In this document: in pieces, positions 6,548 through 16,007 of the stretch | How positions within the stretch are numbered: the stretch's first letter is position 1 | How the letters are laid out: the number at the start of each line of letters is the position of its first letter | Source: an uncultured Eubacteriales bacterium | Lineage (GTDB): Bacteria > Bacillota > Clostridia > Oscillospirales > Oscillospiraceae | Assembly: GCA_900544975.1 (NCBI GenBank) | Contig: UQXI01000039.1 | Span: 1-23,240 of the forward strand | DNA length: 23,240 nucleotides | Direction: 5' to 3' | Notes under the pieces: model-generated | Seen by the model: the letters and a program-made list of their open reading frames with translations, nothing else | Told to the model about the DNA's origin: nothing | Databases searched by the model: none | Translations under genes and position numbers: made by a program

Positions 6548-6967
6548 TTAGATTTTCAACATTTTTTTGAGATGGGCGATTGCCTTCTTCTTCCGGTCGT
6601 GAATGGTACGCTGGGGAACGCCGGTTTTCCTAGCCAGATCCCGTTCGCTGAGCTCTTCAAAATAAAGGGCCTGAATCAGCTCCCATTCCTGGGACGGCAG
6701 CAGCTCTAGGCAGGCGTGGAGCCGGTCCCGGAGGATGTGGGCGATGGCCTCGTCCTCTACGCTGGCGGCGTCCGGGCTAGGCAGCGTTTCCTCGCCCTGG
6801 GTATCCTCGGTATCCAGGGCATGGTAGGACACCAGACCATGCTGCCGGTCCTTCTCCTCCAGATGCCGGGCGTGCCGTTCCATCCGGTAATAGGCGTGGT
6901 AGACCGTCTTTGTGACCTCCACTACAACGTCCTGAATCTTAATATAATATGTTTTTTCTTCTGCCAC
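6548..6967 (-). CDS. Sigma-70 region-4-like HTH regulator of a conjugative element, 139 aa
   Basis: The C-terminal third has the sigma region 4 pattern: LPSQEWELIQALYFEELSER followed by the helix-turn-helix DLARKTGVPQRTIHDRKKKAI. The N-terminus (YYIKIQDVVVEVTKTVYHAY..RMERHARHLEEKD) is typical of the small sigma-factor-like proteins of Tn916/Tn1549-type conjugative elements, which regulate element genes (family knowledge). I chose GTG 6967 (VAEEKTYY) because GGAGG lies 8 nt upstream; the in-frame ATG 6982 has no good ribosome site, and its own codons form that GGAGG. The inverted repeat 6983-7017 lies immediately upstream, suggesting autoregulation. Confidence 0.85.
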   Translation of the reverse strand: MAEEKTYYIKIQDVVVEVTKTVYHAYYRMERHARHLEEKDRQHGLVSYHALDTEDTQGEETLPSPDAASVEDEAIAHILRDRLHACLELLPSQEWELIQALYFEELSERDLARKTGVPQRTIHDRKKKAIAHLKKMLKI

Positions 6968-6982
6968 GGGGCAGACCTCCAT

Positions 6983-7017
6983 TCTTCTGAAATTTTGGTA
7001 GTCAAAATTTCAGAAGA
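6983..7017. promoter_or_regulatory. Perfect 15-bp inverted repeat upstream of the sigma-like gene
   Basis: TCTTCTGAAATTTTG (6983-6997) and CAAAATTTCAGAAGA (7003-7017) are exact inverted copies separated by GTAGT. It lies 16 bases before the chosen GTG start. No terminator T-run follows. Operator is the likely role; one half recurs at 6103-6117. A further short hairpin GGCAGCC/GGCTGCC lies at 7028-7058. Confidence 0.7.
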
Positions 7018-7120
7018 GGAGGTGAGCGGCAGCCAACGTAGAAAACACATAGGCTGCCTTTGCACAGGAATGGAACACGGCTTCGCGCAGGCGGCGCTCT
7101 GGCCGAGTCCCGGCAATGTG

Positions 7121-7440
7121 CTACGCCGTTTCTATCGCGATCCTTACGCCGCGAACTAGGAAATAGGCGCCGTTTTCGTAGGACGTGATCAAGGTGACCA
7201 GATCTTCCCCCTGCGCAACAGGAAAAGAAACCTCCCCCTCGGCCATGGATTGACAGGCATCCAGCCGGTAGGGCAGCGTCCTGCCTAAGATATGGACATA
7301 GAAGATATCTCCCTCCCGGAAGGCGTTCAGATCCGTAAACAGCCCAGCCCGAAGAAGTCCGGAGCAGCCAAGGAGCGCTGTATGGGTTCCGGCTCCGCCA
7401 ATGGGCAGGGAGCTACCCGTCAGCAGGCCTGCACCATGTT
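7121..7440 (-). pseudogene. Class C-like sortase, C-terminal fragment with altered active site
   Basis: Without a start codon, the minus frame reads GSSLPIGGAGTHTALLGCSG, then LFTDLNAFREGDIFYVHILG, VTLITSYENG and FLVRGVR, matching the C-terminal half of class C (pilin-type) sortases. In active enzymes the HSG histidine and the cysteine after TLxT are catalytic; here those places read CSG and TS, and the loop after the serine is about 3 residues short. Together with the missing N-terminal half, the product is not expected to be an active transpeptidase. Its upstream part is replaced at about 7440 by the IS256-type remnant. Confidence 0.7.
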
Positions 7441-8247
7441 GGAGTACGTTCGCTTATCAGCGAGCTGAACAAGAAAGCCTACGTCAACATCGAAGCCTGG
7501 CGGAACCGCCCTATGCGGGGGGCGTATCCCTATGTGTATGTGGATGGAATCTACCTCAAGAGAAACTGGGGTGGAGAATATGAAAATGTGGCTGCTTTGG
7601 CGGCAATTGCCGTTAATGAGGATGGATACCGTGAGGTTTTGGGCGCAGCCGAGGGTATGAAAGAGGACAAGGCCAGTTGGGTCAGCTTCTTCCATTGGCT
7701 CCGGGAACGGGGGCTGAACGGCGTAAAGTTTATTGTGGGCGACAAGTGCATGGGGATGTTGGAGACTGTAGGCGAAGTGTTTCCCGAGGCAAAATACCAG
7801 CGCTGCGTTGTACATTTTTACCGGAAGGTATTCTCTGTTGTGCCCGAATCCAAGGTAAAGAATGTAGCGAAAATGCTCAGGGCCATCCACGCCCAGGAGA
7901 ATAAGAAGGCTGCCAGAGAGAAAGCGAAAACGGTGGTCGCGGAGCTGAAAGCCATGAAACTGCCGGAGGCGTCAAAGAAGGTAGAAGCCGGAATTGAGGA
8001 AACTCTGACCTACTGTGACTTTCCTTCCGAGCACTGGACGAAGATCCGAACAAACAACGCTATTGAGCGTCTGAACCGGGAGATCCAGCGCAGAACGAGG
8101 GTAGTCGGCGCGTTCCCGGACGGGAGTTCGGCGCTGATGCCGGTGTGTGCCCGGCTACGTCATGTTGTGGGCACCCGATGGGGCAGCAAGAAGTACATGA
8201 ATATGAAGCACCTGGATGCAATGGAAAGAGACACCATGGCCGTGTGA
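7441..8247 (+). pseudogene. IS256-family (mutator-type) transposase, N-terminally truncated
   Basis: Recognisable sequence starts near ISELNKKAY at 7456 and runs in one frame to the stop at 8247; the first ATG in it is 7513. All three acidic residues expected in the DDE core are present: D in YVYVDGIYLK, D in IVGDKCMGM and E in NNAIERLNREIQRRTR. Full-length relatives are near 400 aa; about 260 residues remain. The missing N-terminal region normally binds the inverted repeats, so activity is unlikely. Confidence 0.88.
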
Positions 8248-8415
8248 TAGCAGCCATGCCGCAAGGCGCCAAGGGCAAGACAAGCGGCGTATCGCGGCCC
8301 TTGACCCCTTGCGTCCTGCCTGCTCATGAAGTAGCCAAAGGGCGGTTAAGCCGCCGCCTGTAATAGATTCCTACCAGTGGCCAAAACAAATTTGCGCATA
8401 ATACTTGACACTACC
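7441..8415 (+). mobile_element. IS256-family element, left end deleted
   Basis: The right end is visible: on minus the element starts GGTAGTGTCAAGTATTATGC at 8415, an IS256-family-like inverted repeat, directly abutting the interrupted membrane-protein gene. The left end and about 40% of the transposase are missing; IS sequence meets the sortase fragment near 7440. The deletion that removed the left end probably also removed the rest of the sortase and membrane-protein genes (inference). Confidence 0.8.
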
Positions 8416-8492
8416 ATTGCAGCAGCCAGTAGTAGCGCCAACAGTGCGGTAAACACAGGTCTATGCTGAAGCTGCTTTCTGAATAGGTTCAT
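8416..8492 (-). pseudogene. 5' fragment of a membrane protein gene, possibly an ABC permease
   Basis: Only the first 26-27 codons remain before IS256 sequence: MNLFRKQLQHRPVFTALLALL followed by an alanine-rich hydrophobic stretch, a basic start plus first membrane span as in FtsX/MacB-type permeases. A strong ribosome site GGGAGGGG lies 7 nt before ATG 8492, which supports a real gene. It is the next gene downstream of the giant protease in the same direction, so it may once have belonged to that cluster. The family call is weak because so little is left. Confidence 0.45.
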
Positions 8493-8518
8493 GAGGCACC
8501 CCTCCCAAATACATATAT

Positions 8519-8546
8519 CTGGCGCATGGCCTGAGCCATGCGCCAG
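8519..8546. promoter_or_regulatory. Perfect 12-bp palindrome upstream of the membrane protein fragment
   Basis: CTGGCGCATGGC (8519-8530) and GCCATGCGCCAG (8535-8546) flank a 4-nt loop. On minus, the tail is ATATATGTATTTGG, too weak for a clear terminator, although it could end protease-operon transcription. The nearby GTTGTAATTAACAAC (8550-8564) is another dyad, so an operator region is also possible. The 129-nt gap to the protease stop otherwise shows nothing. Confidence 0.5.
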
Positions 8547-8675
8547 ACGTGTTGTAATTAACAACTTACAGAAATCTTATACAAGAAGGTAATCACAAGT
8601 TTCTCTACATGGCTCATCGTGACATTTTTTCGTTGTTGTTGGCATAGAATATCCGCACTGATAATACAAAAGAAA

Positions 8676-11600
8676 TTAACGAATGAACAGGCTGTTTGCC
8701 ACAATGCCGTTACTGATAGTGCCCATAGCTCCGATGCTGGCGTCACCCAGATTCAGGGTGTACAGGACGGATTCGCCGCCACGCAGATCCCGGATAGTGT
8801 ACACCGTACCGGTATACTCATCCCGGATTAAGCTACGGCCATCATCGAAGTTACCCCAGTAGCCCTGCACCAGAGATTGTTGCAATATCGTGGGGTTCTC
8901 CACGTACAGATCCACATAGTTCAGGACGCCAGTGTAGAAGGTATCCACAAAGAAAGCCCTGCCGTCCAGAACCAACAGGTTGCCGGGCTTGTACCCCTGG
9001 CGCTGAATTAGCACATCGATTTCGCCAGTGTTCACATCAACCTCTCCGATGATGGAGACCCAGACCCACACATCCTCATTGTAGGCCTCCACCGCAGCAT
9101 ACAGTTTGCCGGCAGCGGCATCGTAGGACAGATCCACAGGCTTGTATTGGCACTCCGCCATCTGGGTATTGCCCCTTCTATCGGTGTACTCCACCATCAA
9201 GGTCTTGCCATACAGGGCATCTCCCACCTTCGTCCGCTCAAAGGTCTCGGTATCCACGGTATAGAACCGGCCCTCGGCGTCATAGGAGTACAGGGTCTCA
9301 CTAGTGTAGGCGGAGGCGGAAATGGGCGTTTCGCCCTCCGCATCCTTCCGCTCCACGATCGTGGCGGCGGGGTCCTCCCCGGAGAAGCTGATCCACTGGG
9401 CGTTGGTCTCATCGTAAGCGTAGAACCGTCGCTCCGTCTCGGTGACGAACACTTCACAGGAGGCGGACAGTCCGTTGGAAGTCGTGGCTGTGATGGTAAC
9501 CGTACCGGCAGCCACACCTGTGACCACGCCGCCATCCACGGTTGCGATGCTGGCGTTGCTGGTGGTCCAAGTCAGCGTCCGGTCCACCTGGGCAGTACTG
9601 AAGGGCAGAACCACAGAACTCAGGGTTACGGTCTTTCCCACAGCCACAGTATTCCGCTCATCCAGTTGCACGCCTGAGGGATCCACGGTTTCCGGCGTTG
9701 TCGGGGCATCCTCCGGCACCGTGAAGATGGCGGTCATCTGCGCGCCAGTGGGGCCCACAAGACCTAAATCGGTGGTAGCGCCAGTGTTCAGATTCACCAG
9801 CCGTAGGCCGTCGGTCACACCGTCAGCTGCCTGAGCCCAATAGGTGTTGCCGGTGTTCGGATCGTAGTGCATGGACTGATACATGCCACTCATCTTGGCG
9901 CCAGTTACGCCGATGCGGGTTGGCTCCGCTGTGGTTTTATCCAACTGGTACAGGAAGCTGTCCTCGCCGATGACGTACACCCGGCCCTGGTCGTCAATTG
10001 TCATGGCAACCAAGTATATACCAGAGTCCGCCACCAGAACCACGTCACCGGTCTCTATATCTACCTGTGCCAGAGCGCCACAGACGGTGCCGCCAGACGC
10101 AATGGCGTACATAGTGCCAGTGGTGTAGTCAAATTCCATATCCCGCAGGGTGTAGTTGCACAGCTTCTGCACCTCGATGCTGTAGTCCGCCGGATTAATT
10201 TTCAAGGTGTAATTCTTATAGTTGTAGCTAGAGCCACCCTTGCCATAGGCGTAAATGGTGCCGTTGTAATACGCGCCGGAGTAGACAGAGAACGCGCTTT
10301 CACCGCTGGATACTGTTTCCGCCGAGCCGGGATCGGTATCCGGAACCCTGATCCAGATATCGGAGCTGTACATATAATCAGACAACAGGAAGCCGTACAA
10401 GCTGCCGGTGGAAGGAGTTACCGTTATATTGGCCTCCAGGGTCTCTTGCAGTGCCTCCACATAGACGCCCAGCGTAGTCTCGCCAGGCGCAACGCCAGTG
10501 AGCATGCCGTACTCGTCCACCATGGCGATGGTAGGATCCTTCACGGAGTAGGCGGCGTCCGCCTGGGCATTCCAGGGCTCCACAGACAGGCCCACGCTGA
10601 TGGTACCACCTGCCAGCAGCAAGTAGCTGTCAGCCAGGTTGACGCTGCTGGGCGCCACGTAGGGTACGCTGGGCTCCTCGTCCGGAATCTCCAACAGACC
10701 CATATTTGTTGCCCCGTACTCCATACCAGCGATATCGCCCAGGAGCATAACCTTCACGTTCCCCATATCCGAGCCGTCCAGCCACAGCAGCTGGCCAGCG
10801 TCATTGGCCCAGAAGATGCCATTGTTGGCGCCGGAGTACACCATGGAGCCGTAGTTGTAGGTGGGCCAATCCGCCAGAGATGCGGTTTCTATGCCGGTGA
10901 CTTCATCGTTCACCAACCGAAACTTCACCAGCATGGTCTTATAGTTCGTGATATCTATAGAAATGATATAGAAGTTGCCGTCATGGTCGATGGCCATGTT
11001 GCCAAAGGCGTAGCCATAGGTATTCATGTCCAACTCACACAGGCGGAGGACTTCGCCGTTGACAGGATTTACCCGCACCAGGTAGTTCCAAGTCTCATAA
11101 TAAGACTGCACCATCTCCATGCCATAGAGGAAGCCATCGTTATAGTTCATGGACATGGCTATCAGAGTGGCACCGGAGTTGCCGATCTTGCTGCCCTGGA
11201 GGGTATCGGGATTCAGACGATAGAATCCGCCGCCGTAGTCACCAGCATAGATCCAACCGTTGTGGTAGGCAGCCGCAGTGAAACCCTGTAACGAGGAAAG
11301 GGAGTCCTCCAGAATTAGGGCGCTTTCCGGTGCGGCAGCGTTCAGGCTCATCCACATGCCAGAGTTATACATATCGTACAGCCGCATCTCGCTAGAGAAC
11401 TCACTGACGGTGACATTGCAACTGATCGTCATCTCACCCACAGCGGCCGTGATCACAGCCTGGCCCTCGCCCACAGCGGTGACGATGCCGCCGGCCACGG
11501 TGGCCACGGTCTCGTCGTTGGTGGTCCAGGTCACTTCACCCAGCTTGGCGTAGTAAGGCAGAGGCTTGCAGGTCAGCTTTTCGGTCCTGCCCACACACAT

Positions 11601-14600
11601 CATCAGCACGTCCCTGGACAGCTTCAGTCCGGTCAGCTCAGTGTCCTGGGGGAACAGGCCGCTCTCCGGCTGCCAAGGCTTGAACAGACCCACCATGGCG
11701 CCGTTGTATTCCACATCCGCCAGGAAAGTCAGCTCGCCGGTAGCCTTGTTGACCTCATAGAAGTTGCTGTCGCCGGTGTAGCCCTGGTAGGCGGACCAGT
11801 ACAGCTTGTCCGTCTCATGGTCCACGGTCATGGACTGCTGGTTGTAGGGCTGGTAGCCGGTCTCGCCCACGTAAGCGGCCTTGGCCGTGGTCTTGTTCAC
11901 AGTGTAAAGAGCGCCGGTGCCGTAGTCGATGGTGTACAAGACACCCTCGTTGTCGCAGGCCAGGGTCACGCCCTGGGCGGAGTCGCTGTCAATGCCGGTG
12001 ATAACGCCCACATCGATGACGTCGCCTGTCAGATAGTTCACCTTCACCAGGTGGCCTCCATCGCCTGCGTTCAGCTCGTCGGTGAGGGCGAACAGGGTGT
12101 TCGTGGTGTAGTCAAAGGCCATATCCAGCGCCGGGTATGCGGTGCCGTCCAGCGCCAGGGTGCCCAGCTCGGTCCGGCTCCAGTCGCCTGCCTTCATGGC
12201 AAAAATGACGCCGTTCACATCCACGCCCAGGATATAGCCGTCCAGATACTCGGCGGCGGCCACAGCGGTCTGGCCGCTGCCATACTGGGAGGTGTGCTGG
12301 AGCATGCTGTCGGCGATCTCGAAAGAGTACCAGCCGTTCAGGCCGTCGGTGGCGTACAGGTAGCTGCCGTTGGGGATGACGCTGTAGCGGCGGTAGCCGT
12401 AGAAGGCGTCAAAGTCCACATCGTTCTCGCCGGAGAAAGAGATCTCATAGTAGGTTTCGTTGCAGCCATAGTCGCAGACCGCCAGCAGGAAGCTGGAGTC
12501 GTAATCGGTCACATCCAGGGAGATCAGGATCTTCTCGCCGGGCGCATCCTCCACCGCTATGGCCTCAAAGGGAGTCCCCGCGTCGGTCAGGGGGATCACC
12601 GCCGCGATGCCCCGGTTGTCGGAGACATAGAACTCCAGACGGCGGGTGTCGGCATAGGGATTGTACAGGTAGGCGATCTCGTCGGTGTAGAGCACCGGAG
12701 CTTCATTGTCGATGTACACCGGCACGGTCAGACCGTCATCCGCCACATTATCGCCGTCATCCAGGTAAGTCTGGACCGTCAACTTCAGCTCGGTGCCGTC
12801 GGGCAGGTCGTCGTCAAAGCCGTAGAGCTCACACTGGTCGGAGACGATCATGGGGATGCAGATACCGTAGGCGCTGTAGTAGTAGCTCTTGCGCACCAGA
12901 TAGGCGGCCGTGTCGAACAGGGTCTCTCCGGTGGTCTCGTTGGTCCAGGTGAAGTCCACTTCCCTGGCGTTGCGCATCATACTGAGATAGATCTCACTGA
13001 CCTTGTCCAAATAGCCATCCCCGTTGACGGACAGCACGTTGTGGGCCGGATCATATTCCTCATAGAGGTACGGGTTCAGACCCAGACCGCTATTGGAGGA
13101 ACCGAAGTCGGTGAAAATTACATTGAGATACCGGTTGAACTCGGGATAGTCCTCATAATACCAGCCGGAGTCAAAGATGCGGGCGTCGCTCCAGTCGCCG
13201 TAGAAGCCCATGAAAGGCAGGCCCAGATCCACGGTGTTGCCGCCCTGGGCGTACAGACGGATGAAGCCGTCCACGTAGATGCCGTTCTCATAGTAGGCAT
13301 CCATGTAAGCCTTGTCATTACCGGACAGGGCGACGGTGACATAAACGGTGGCAGCGCCGCTGGCGGGAACCTCCACCACATCCAGGGCGGTGAAGCCGTC
13401 CTGCACCAGCTCATAGAGCTTCTGCACATCGGCGGTATTGGTCTTGCCGTCATTGTTCAGGTCATAGCCGTTTTTCACATCGCTCAGGCCATTCACGGCG
13501 TCCAGCAGAGCCTGAACATCGGCCAGGTCGGTCACGCCATCGCCGTTGTAGTCATATTGGATGGGCAGGTCCCCGGTTTTGGTGTCGAAGGTCACGGCAG
13601 CCTCCAGGTTCCGGGAGGTCTCACCCATGAAGTAGTAGCCGTAATCGGCGTAGGCCAGGTCCACCTGATCTGTCATGGCGGAGCCGTCCAGGGCGTAGGT
13701 CTGCACCTCGTCCGTCAGGTTGTGGATCTCAAAGGAGAACCGGTACACGCCGGTGCGGTCATCGTCGTCCCCAAAGGAGACCTTGGGGGTGTCGCCCTGC
13801 ACGGTCAGGTAGGCGGGGCTGGTGATGGCTTGATACACGTTGGCCGTACCTGCGCCCTGCTTCCGGGGGGAATACAGCGTGCCGCTGGGCTCTGCCATAG
13901 GCTCGGCGGTGCTCATGAGCAGGGCCTCCGCCACGGTGTGGGCCTGGGCGTCAGTCAGGTCGTACTTGTCCCGCAGGTACTGCAGCACCAGGGCGCTCAT
14001 ACCGGTGATATGAGGTGCGGACATGGAGGTACCGGACATTGTGCCGTAGGTGCCGCTGTCCCGGGTGGAGTAGATGTTGCCACCGGGCGCGGTAATATCC
14101 GGCACCAGTTGCAGATCGGGGGTCACGCCCCAAGAGGAGAAATCACTCATCTGCCCGGCTAGGGCGCTGCTGGTCACGATCATGTCATCGGCAGGCTGCA
14201 CCGTCAGAGTGCCCTGGCCGTTGACGGCCTTGTCGGCCAGCAGCTCGCCGGCGGCCTTGGATACAAACACATTGGGGAGAAGGCCGGCATCCTGCATGGA
14301 GATGGTGCTGCCCTCCACATTGTCATATACGACACAGGCGATGGCGCCGGCGTCGTAGGCGTACTGCTGCTTATCCGTAAAGGCCAGCTCGCCTCTGGAG
14401 ATCACAGCCACCTTGCCGGCCACATCCAGACCCTCATAATCCTCCTGGCTGCCGTAACCGGGGACCATTACATAGGTCAGAGTCTCCCCCGCCAGGTCGG
14501 TGAAGGGATAGGCCGCCACATCGGAGAAGGGGATCTCCTCCCCGTCCACGGTCAGGTAGTTGCACATGAGGGACACGTTCTCCTGGCTGGCCACCACCGT

Positions 14601-15992
14601 AGCACCCACATAGCTGGCGGGAGAGGACACCATGCCGCTGTCCGGATCCTGGGTCAGGTTCCGGTCCGTGCCGAAGTTGTTGCCGCTGGCGGCGGAGCCG
14701 CTGTTGCCAGCGGAGATGGAGGCGATCATATCGCTGTCCAGGATCTTGTCGTAGATTTCGTTAATGGTCTCGCCCTCATCGGTGAAACCGGCGGGAGAGC
14801 CCAGGGACATGTTCACGGCGTCCACATTCAGCCGGTAGCAGTCCTCTAAGGCGGCCATGATATCGTCGAAGTAAGCGCCGCCGTTCACGCCGAAGACTTT
14901 CATAACCAGGATCTGGGCGTCCGGGGCCACGCCAACCACATCGGTACCCTCGGTGGCGTTGGCAGCGGCGATACCGGCCACATGGGTGCCGTGGTCGCCG
15001 GCGTAGTCATTGTCGTGGGTCACATCCAGGGACCTGTCCACATAGTTGAAGCCGTAGGGGACCTTCTCGCTGCGGTATAGCACGTCCGCCGTCAGCTTCA
15101 CGGCGCTTTTGGACAAGTACAGATCGTAGGCGTTCAGGGATTCCAATACACTGGCAATCTCCTCCTGGGTCAGGCTATCCTCCGTCAGCTGGGGCGCAAC
15201 AGCGAAGGAGGGATGATCCAGGTCCAGGCCCGTATCGATGATGGCGATGCGCATGCCCTGGCCGGTGTAGCCCAGGTTCTCCCAGGTCATGGCGGAGCCC
15301 ACCGTGTCCTTGGTAGCGTACATATTGGGCTCGGCGGCGGGGTCCGTCATGTCCTCGGGCAGGTCGTACTGGGGGGCCACGAAGGCGGACTTCACGCCGG
15401 GCAACTGCCGGATCTCCTCCAGAGTCCCATAGGGAACCTCCAGAGCCAGGCCGCTGACCGCCACGTTGTAGCGGTACTTCACCTGCACCGGCTCGTCCAC
15501 GATCTTCTCTATGCTCTGGATGACGGTCTCCTGCCGCCGGACCAGAGTCTCCATCTGACGCGCCACGCCGGTGCCGTTGGCGGCGATCTGGGTGGTGGTG
15601 AAGCCATGATCCAGCAGGCTCTTGTCCTCCAGGACCACGATCACACGGACGGATTCGGCGTCGTCATAGGGGACCTGCTCCACAGTCTCCTGGGACTGCT
15701 GCAGCTTCAGGTCCACGCCGGGGTTCTCCACTTCCTTGGCCGTCACCGTCACAGGCTCCGCCTGCACCGGCTGATTGGCCTCCAGGGCCTCGGCCAGCCC
15801 GGCTGCGGGAGACTCCAGCTTCTCCGCCTCAGGCGCAAGGGCCTGGGTCTGTGCGGATTGGACGGAATTGAAATTGGTGCTCTCGGAAACCTGCACCCGG
15901 TCTCTCTCCGCAGCCAGTGCGGAGACGGGAAGCAGAGTTGCCACCATGCAAAAAACCAGCAGAAGGGAAAGGATTCTGTTTTTCAGCTTCAT
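8676..15992 (-). CDS. Giant secreted subtilisin-family (S8) protease with internal dockerin, 2438 aa
   Basis: Extracellular serine protease. A signal peptide (1-28, ending VSALAA) is followed by a propeptide (~115-210) and the S8 catalytic domain with Asp253 (IIDTG), His334 (DHGTHVAG), Asn430 (ISAGNSGS) and Ser656 (GTSMSAP). A PA domain is inserted at ~475-600. An Fn3-like region (~725-805) precedes a dockerin (~810-868) with two calcium loops, DYNGDGVTDLAD (814-825) and DLNNDGKTNTAD (844-855). The tail has four propeller-like repeat blocks (~1200-1440, 1535-1770, 1863-2090, 2187-2438), the last three each preceded by a Big_2-type domain (~1452, 1781, 2106). There is no LPXTG, SLH or C-terminal membrane span. 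It starts 15 nt after the cohesin-SLH gene with ribosome site AGGAGG, so surface attachment probably goes through cohesin-dockerin binding. Confidence 0.93.
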   Translation of the reverse strand: MKLKNRILSLLLVFCMVATLLPVSALAAERDRVQVSESTNFNSVQSAQTQALAPEAEKLESPAAGLAEALEANQPVQAEPVTVTAKEVENPGVDLKLQQSQETVEQVPYDDAESVRVIVVLEDKSLLDHGFTTTQIAANGTGVARQMETLVRRQETVIQSIEKIVDEPVQVKYRYNVAVSGLALEVPYGTLEEIRQLPGVKSAFVAPQYDLPEDMTDPAAEPNMYATKDTVGSAMTWENLGYTGQGMRIAIIDTGLDLDHPSFAVAPQLTEDSLTQEEIASVLESLNAYDLYLSKSAVKLTADVLYRSEKVPYGFNYVDRSLDVTHDNDYAGDHGTHVAGIAAANATEGTDVVGVAPDAQILVMKVFGVNGGAYFDDIMAALEDCYRLNVDAVNMSLGSPAGFTDEGETINEIYDKILDSDMIASISAGNSGSAASGNNFGTDRNLTQDPDSGMVSSPASYVGATVVASQENVSLMCNYLTVDGEEIPFSDVAAYPFTDLAGETLTYVMVPGYGSQEDYEGLDVAGKVAVISRGELAFTDKQQYAYDAGAIACVVYDNVEGSTISMQDAGLLPNVFVSKAAGELLADKAVNGQGTLTVQPADDMIVTSSALAGQMSDFSSWGVTPDLQLVPDITAPGGNIYSTRDSGTYGTMSGTSMSAPHITGMSALVLQYLRDKYDLTDAQAHTVAEALLMSTAEPMAEPSGTLYSPRKQGAGTANVYQAITSPAYLTVQGDTPKVSFGDDDDRTGVYRFSFEIHNLTDEVQTYALDGSAMTDQVDLAYADYGYYFMGETSRNLEAAVTFDTKTGDLPIQYDYNGDGVTDLADVQALLDAVNGLSDVKNGYDLNNDGKTNTADVQKLYELVQDGFTALDVVEVPASGAATVYVTVALSGNDKAYMDAYYENGIYVDGFIRLYAQGGNTVDLGLPFMGFYGDWSDARIFDSGWYYEDYPEFNRYLNVIFTDFGSSNSGLGLNPYLYEEYDPAHNVLSVNGDGYLDKVSEIYLSMMRNAREVDFTWTNETTGETLFDTAAYLVRKSYYYSAYGICIPMIVSDQCELYGFDDDLPDGTELKLTVQTYLDDGDNVADDGLTVPVYIDNEAPVLYTDEIAYLYNPYADTRRLEFYVSDNRGIAAVIPLTDAGTPFEAIAVEDAPGEKILISLDVTDYDSSFLLAVCDYGCNETYYEISFSGENDVDFDAFYGYRRYSVIPNGSYLYATDGLNGWYSFEIADSMLQHTSQYGSGQTAVAAAEYLDGYILGVDVNGVIFAMKAGDWSRTELGTLALDGTAYPALDMAFDYTTNTLFALTDELNAGDGGHLVKVNYLTGDVIDVGVITGIDSDSAQGVTLACDNEGVLYTIDYGTGALYTVNKTTAKAAYVGETGYQPYNQQSMTVDHETDKLYWSAYQGYTGDSNFYEVNKATGELTFLADVEYNGAMVGLFKPWQPESGLFPQDTELTGLKLSRDVLMMCVGRTEKLTCKPLPYYAKLGEVTWTTNDETVATVAGGIVTAVGEGQAVITAAVGEMTISCNVTVSEFSSEMRLYDMYNSGMWMSLNAAAPESALILEDSLSSLQGFTAAAYHNGWIYAGDYGGGFYRLNPDTLQGSKIGNSGATLIAMSMNYNDGFLYGMEMVQSYYETWNYLVRVNPVNGEVLRLCELDMNTYGYAFGNMAIDHDGNFYIISIDITNYKTMLVKFRLVNDEVTGIETASLADWPTYNYGSMVYSGANNGIFWANDAGQLLWLDGSDMGNVKVMLLGDIAGMEYGATNMGLLEIPDEEPSVPYVAPSSVNLADSYLLLAGGTISVGLSVEPWNAQADAAYSVKDPTIAMVDEYGMLTGVAPGETTLGVYVEALQETLEANITVTPSTGSLYGFLLSDYMYSSDIWIRVPDTDPGSAETVSSGESAFSVYSGAYYNGTIYAYGKGGSSYNYKNYTLKINPADYSIEVQKLCNYTLRDMEFDYTTGTMYAIASGGTVCGALAQVDIETGDVVLVADSGIYLVAMTIDDQGRVYVIGEDSFLYQLDKTTAEPTRIGVTGAKMSGMYQSMHYDPNTGNTYWAQAADGVTDGLRLVNLNTGATTDLGLVGPTGAQMTAIFTVPEDAPTTPETVDPSGVQLDERNTVAVGKTVTLSSVVLPFSTAQVDRTLTWTTSNASIATVDGGVVTGVAAGTVTITATTSNGLSASCEVFVTETERRFYAYDETNAQWISFSGEDPAATIVERKDAEGETPISASAYTSETLYSYDAEGRFYTVDTETFERTKVGDALYGKTLMVEYTDRRGNTQMAECQYKPVDLSYDAAAGKLYAAVEAYNEDVWVWVSIIGEVDVNTGEIDVLIQRQGYKPGNLLVLDGRAFFVDTFYTGVLNYVDLYVENPTILQQSLVQGYWGNFDDGRSLIRDEYTGTVYTIRDLRGGESVLYTLNLGDASIGAMGTISNGIVANSLFIR

Positions 15993-16007
15993 TTACAATT
16001 CCTCCTC

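Noticed and set aside
9867..14162. Long plus-strand open frames of 474 and 781 codons
   Set aside because: They lie opposite the S8 protease gene, have low-complexity G/V/H-rich translations and no ribosome site; they are antisense shadows of a GC-rich gene.
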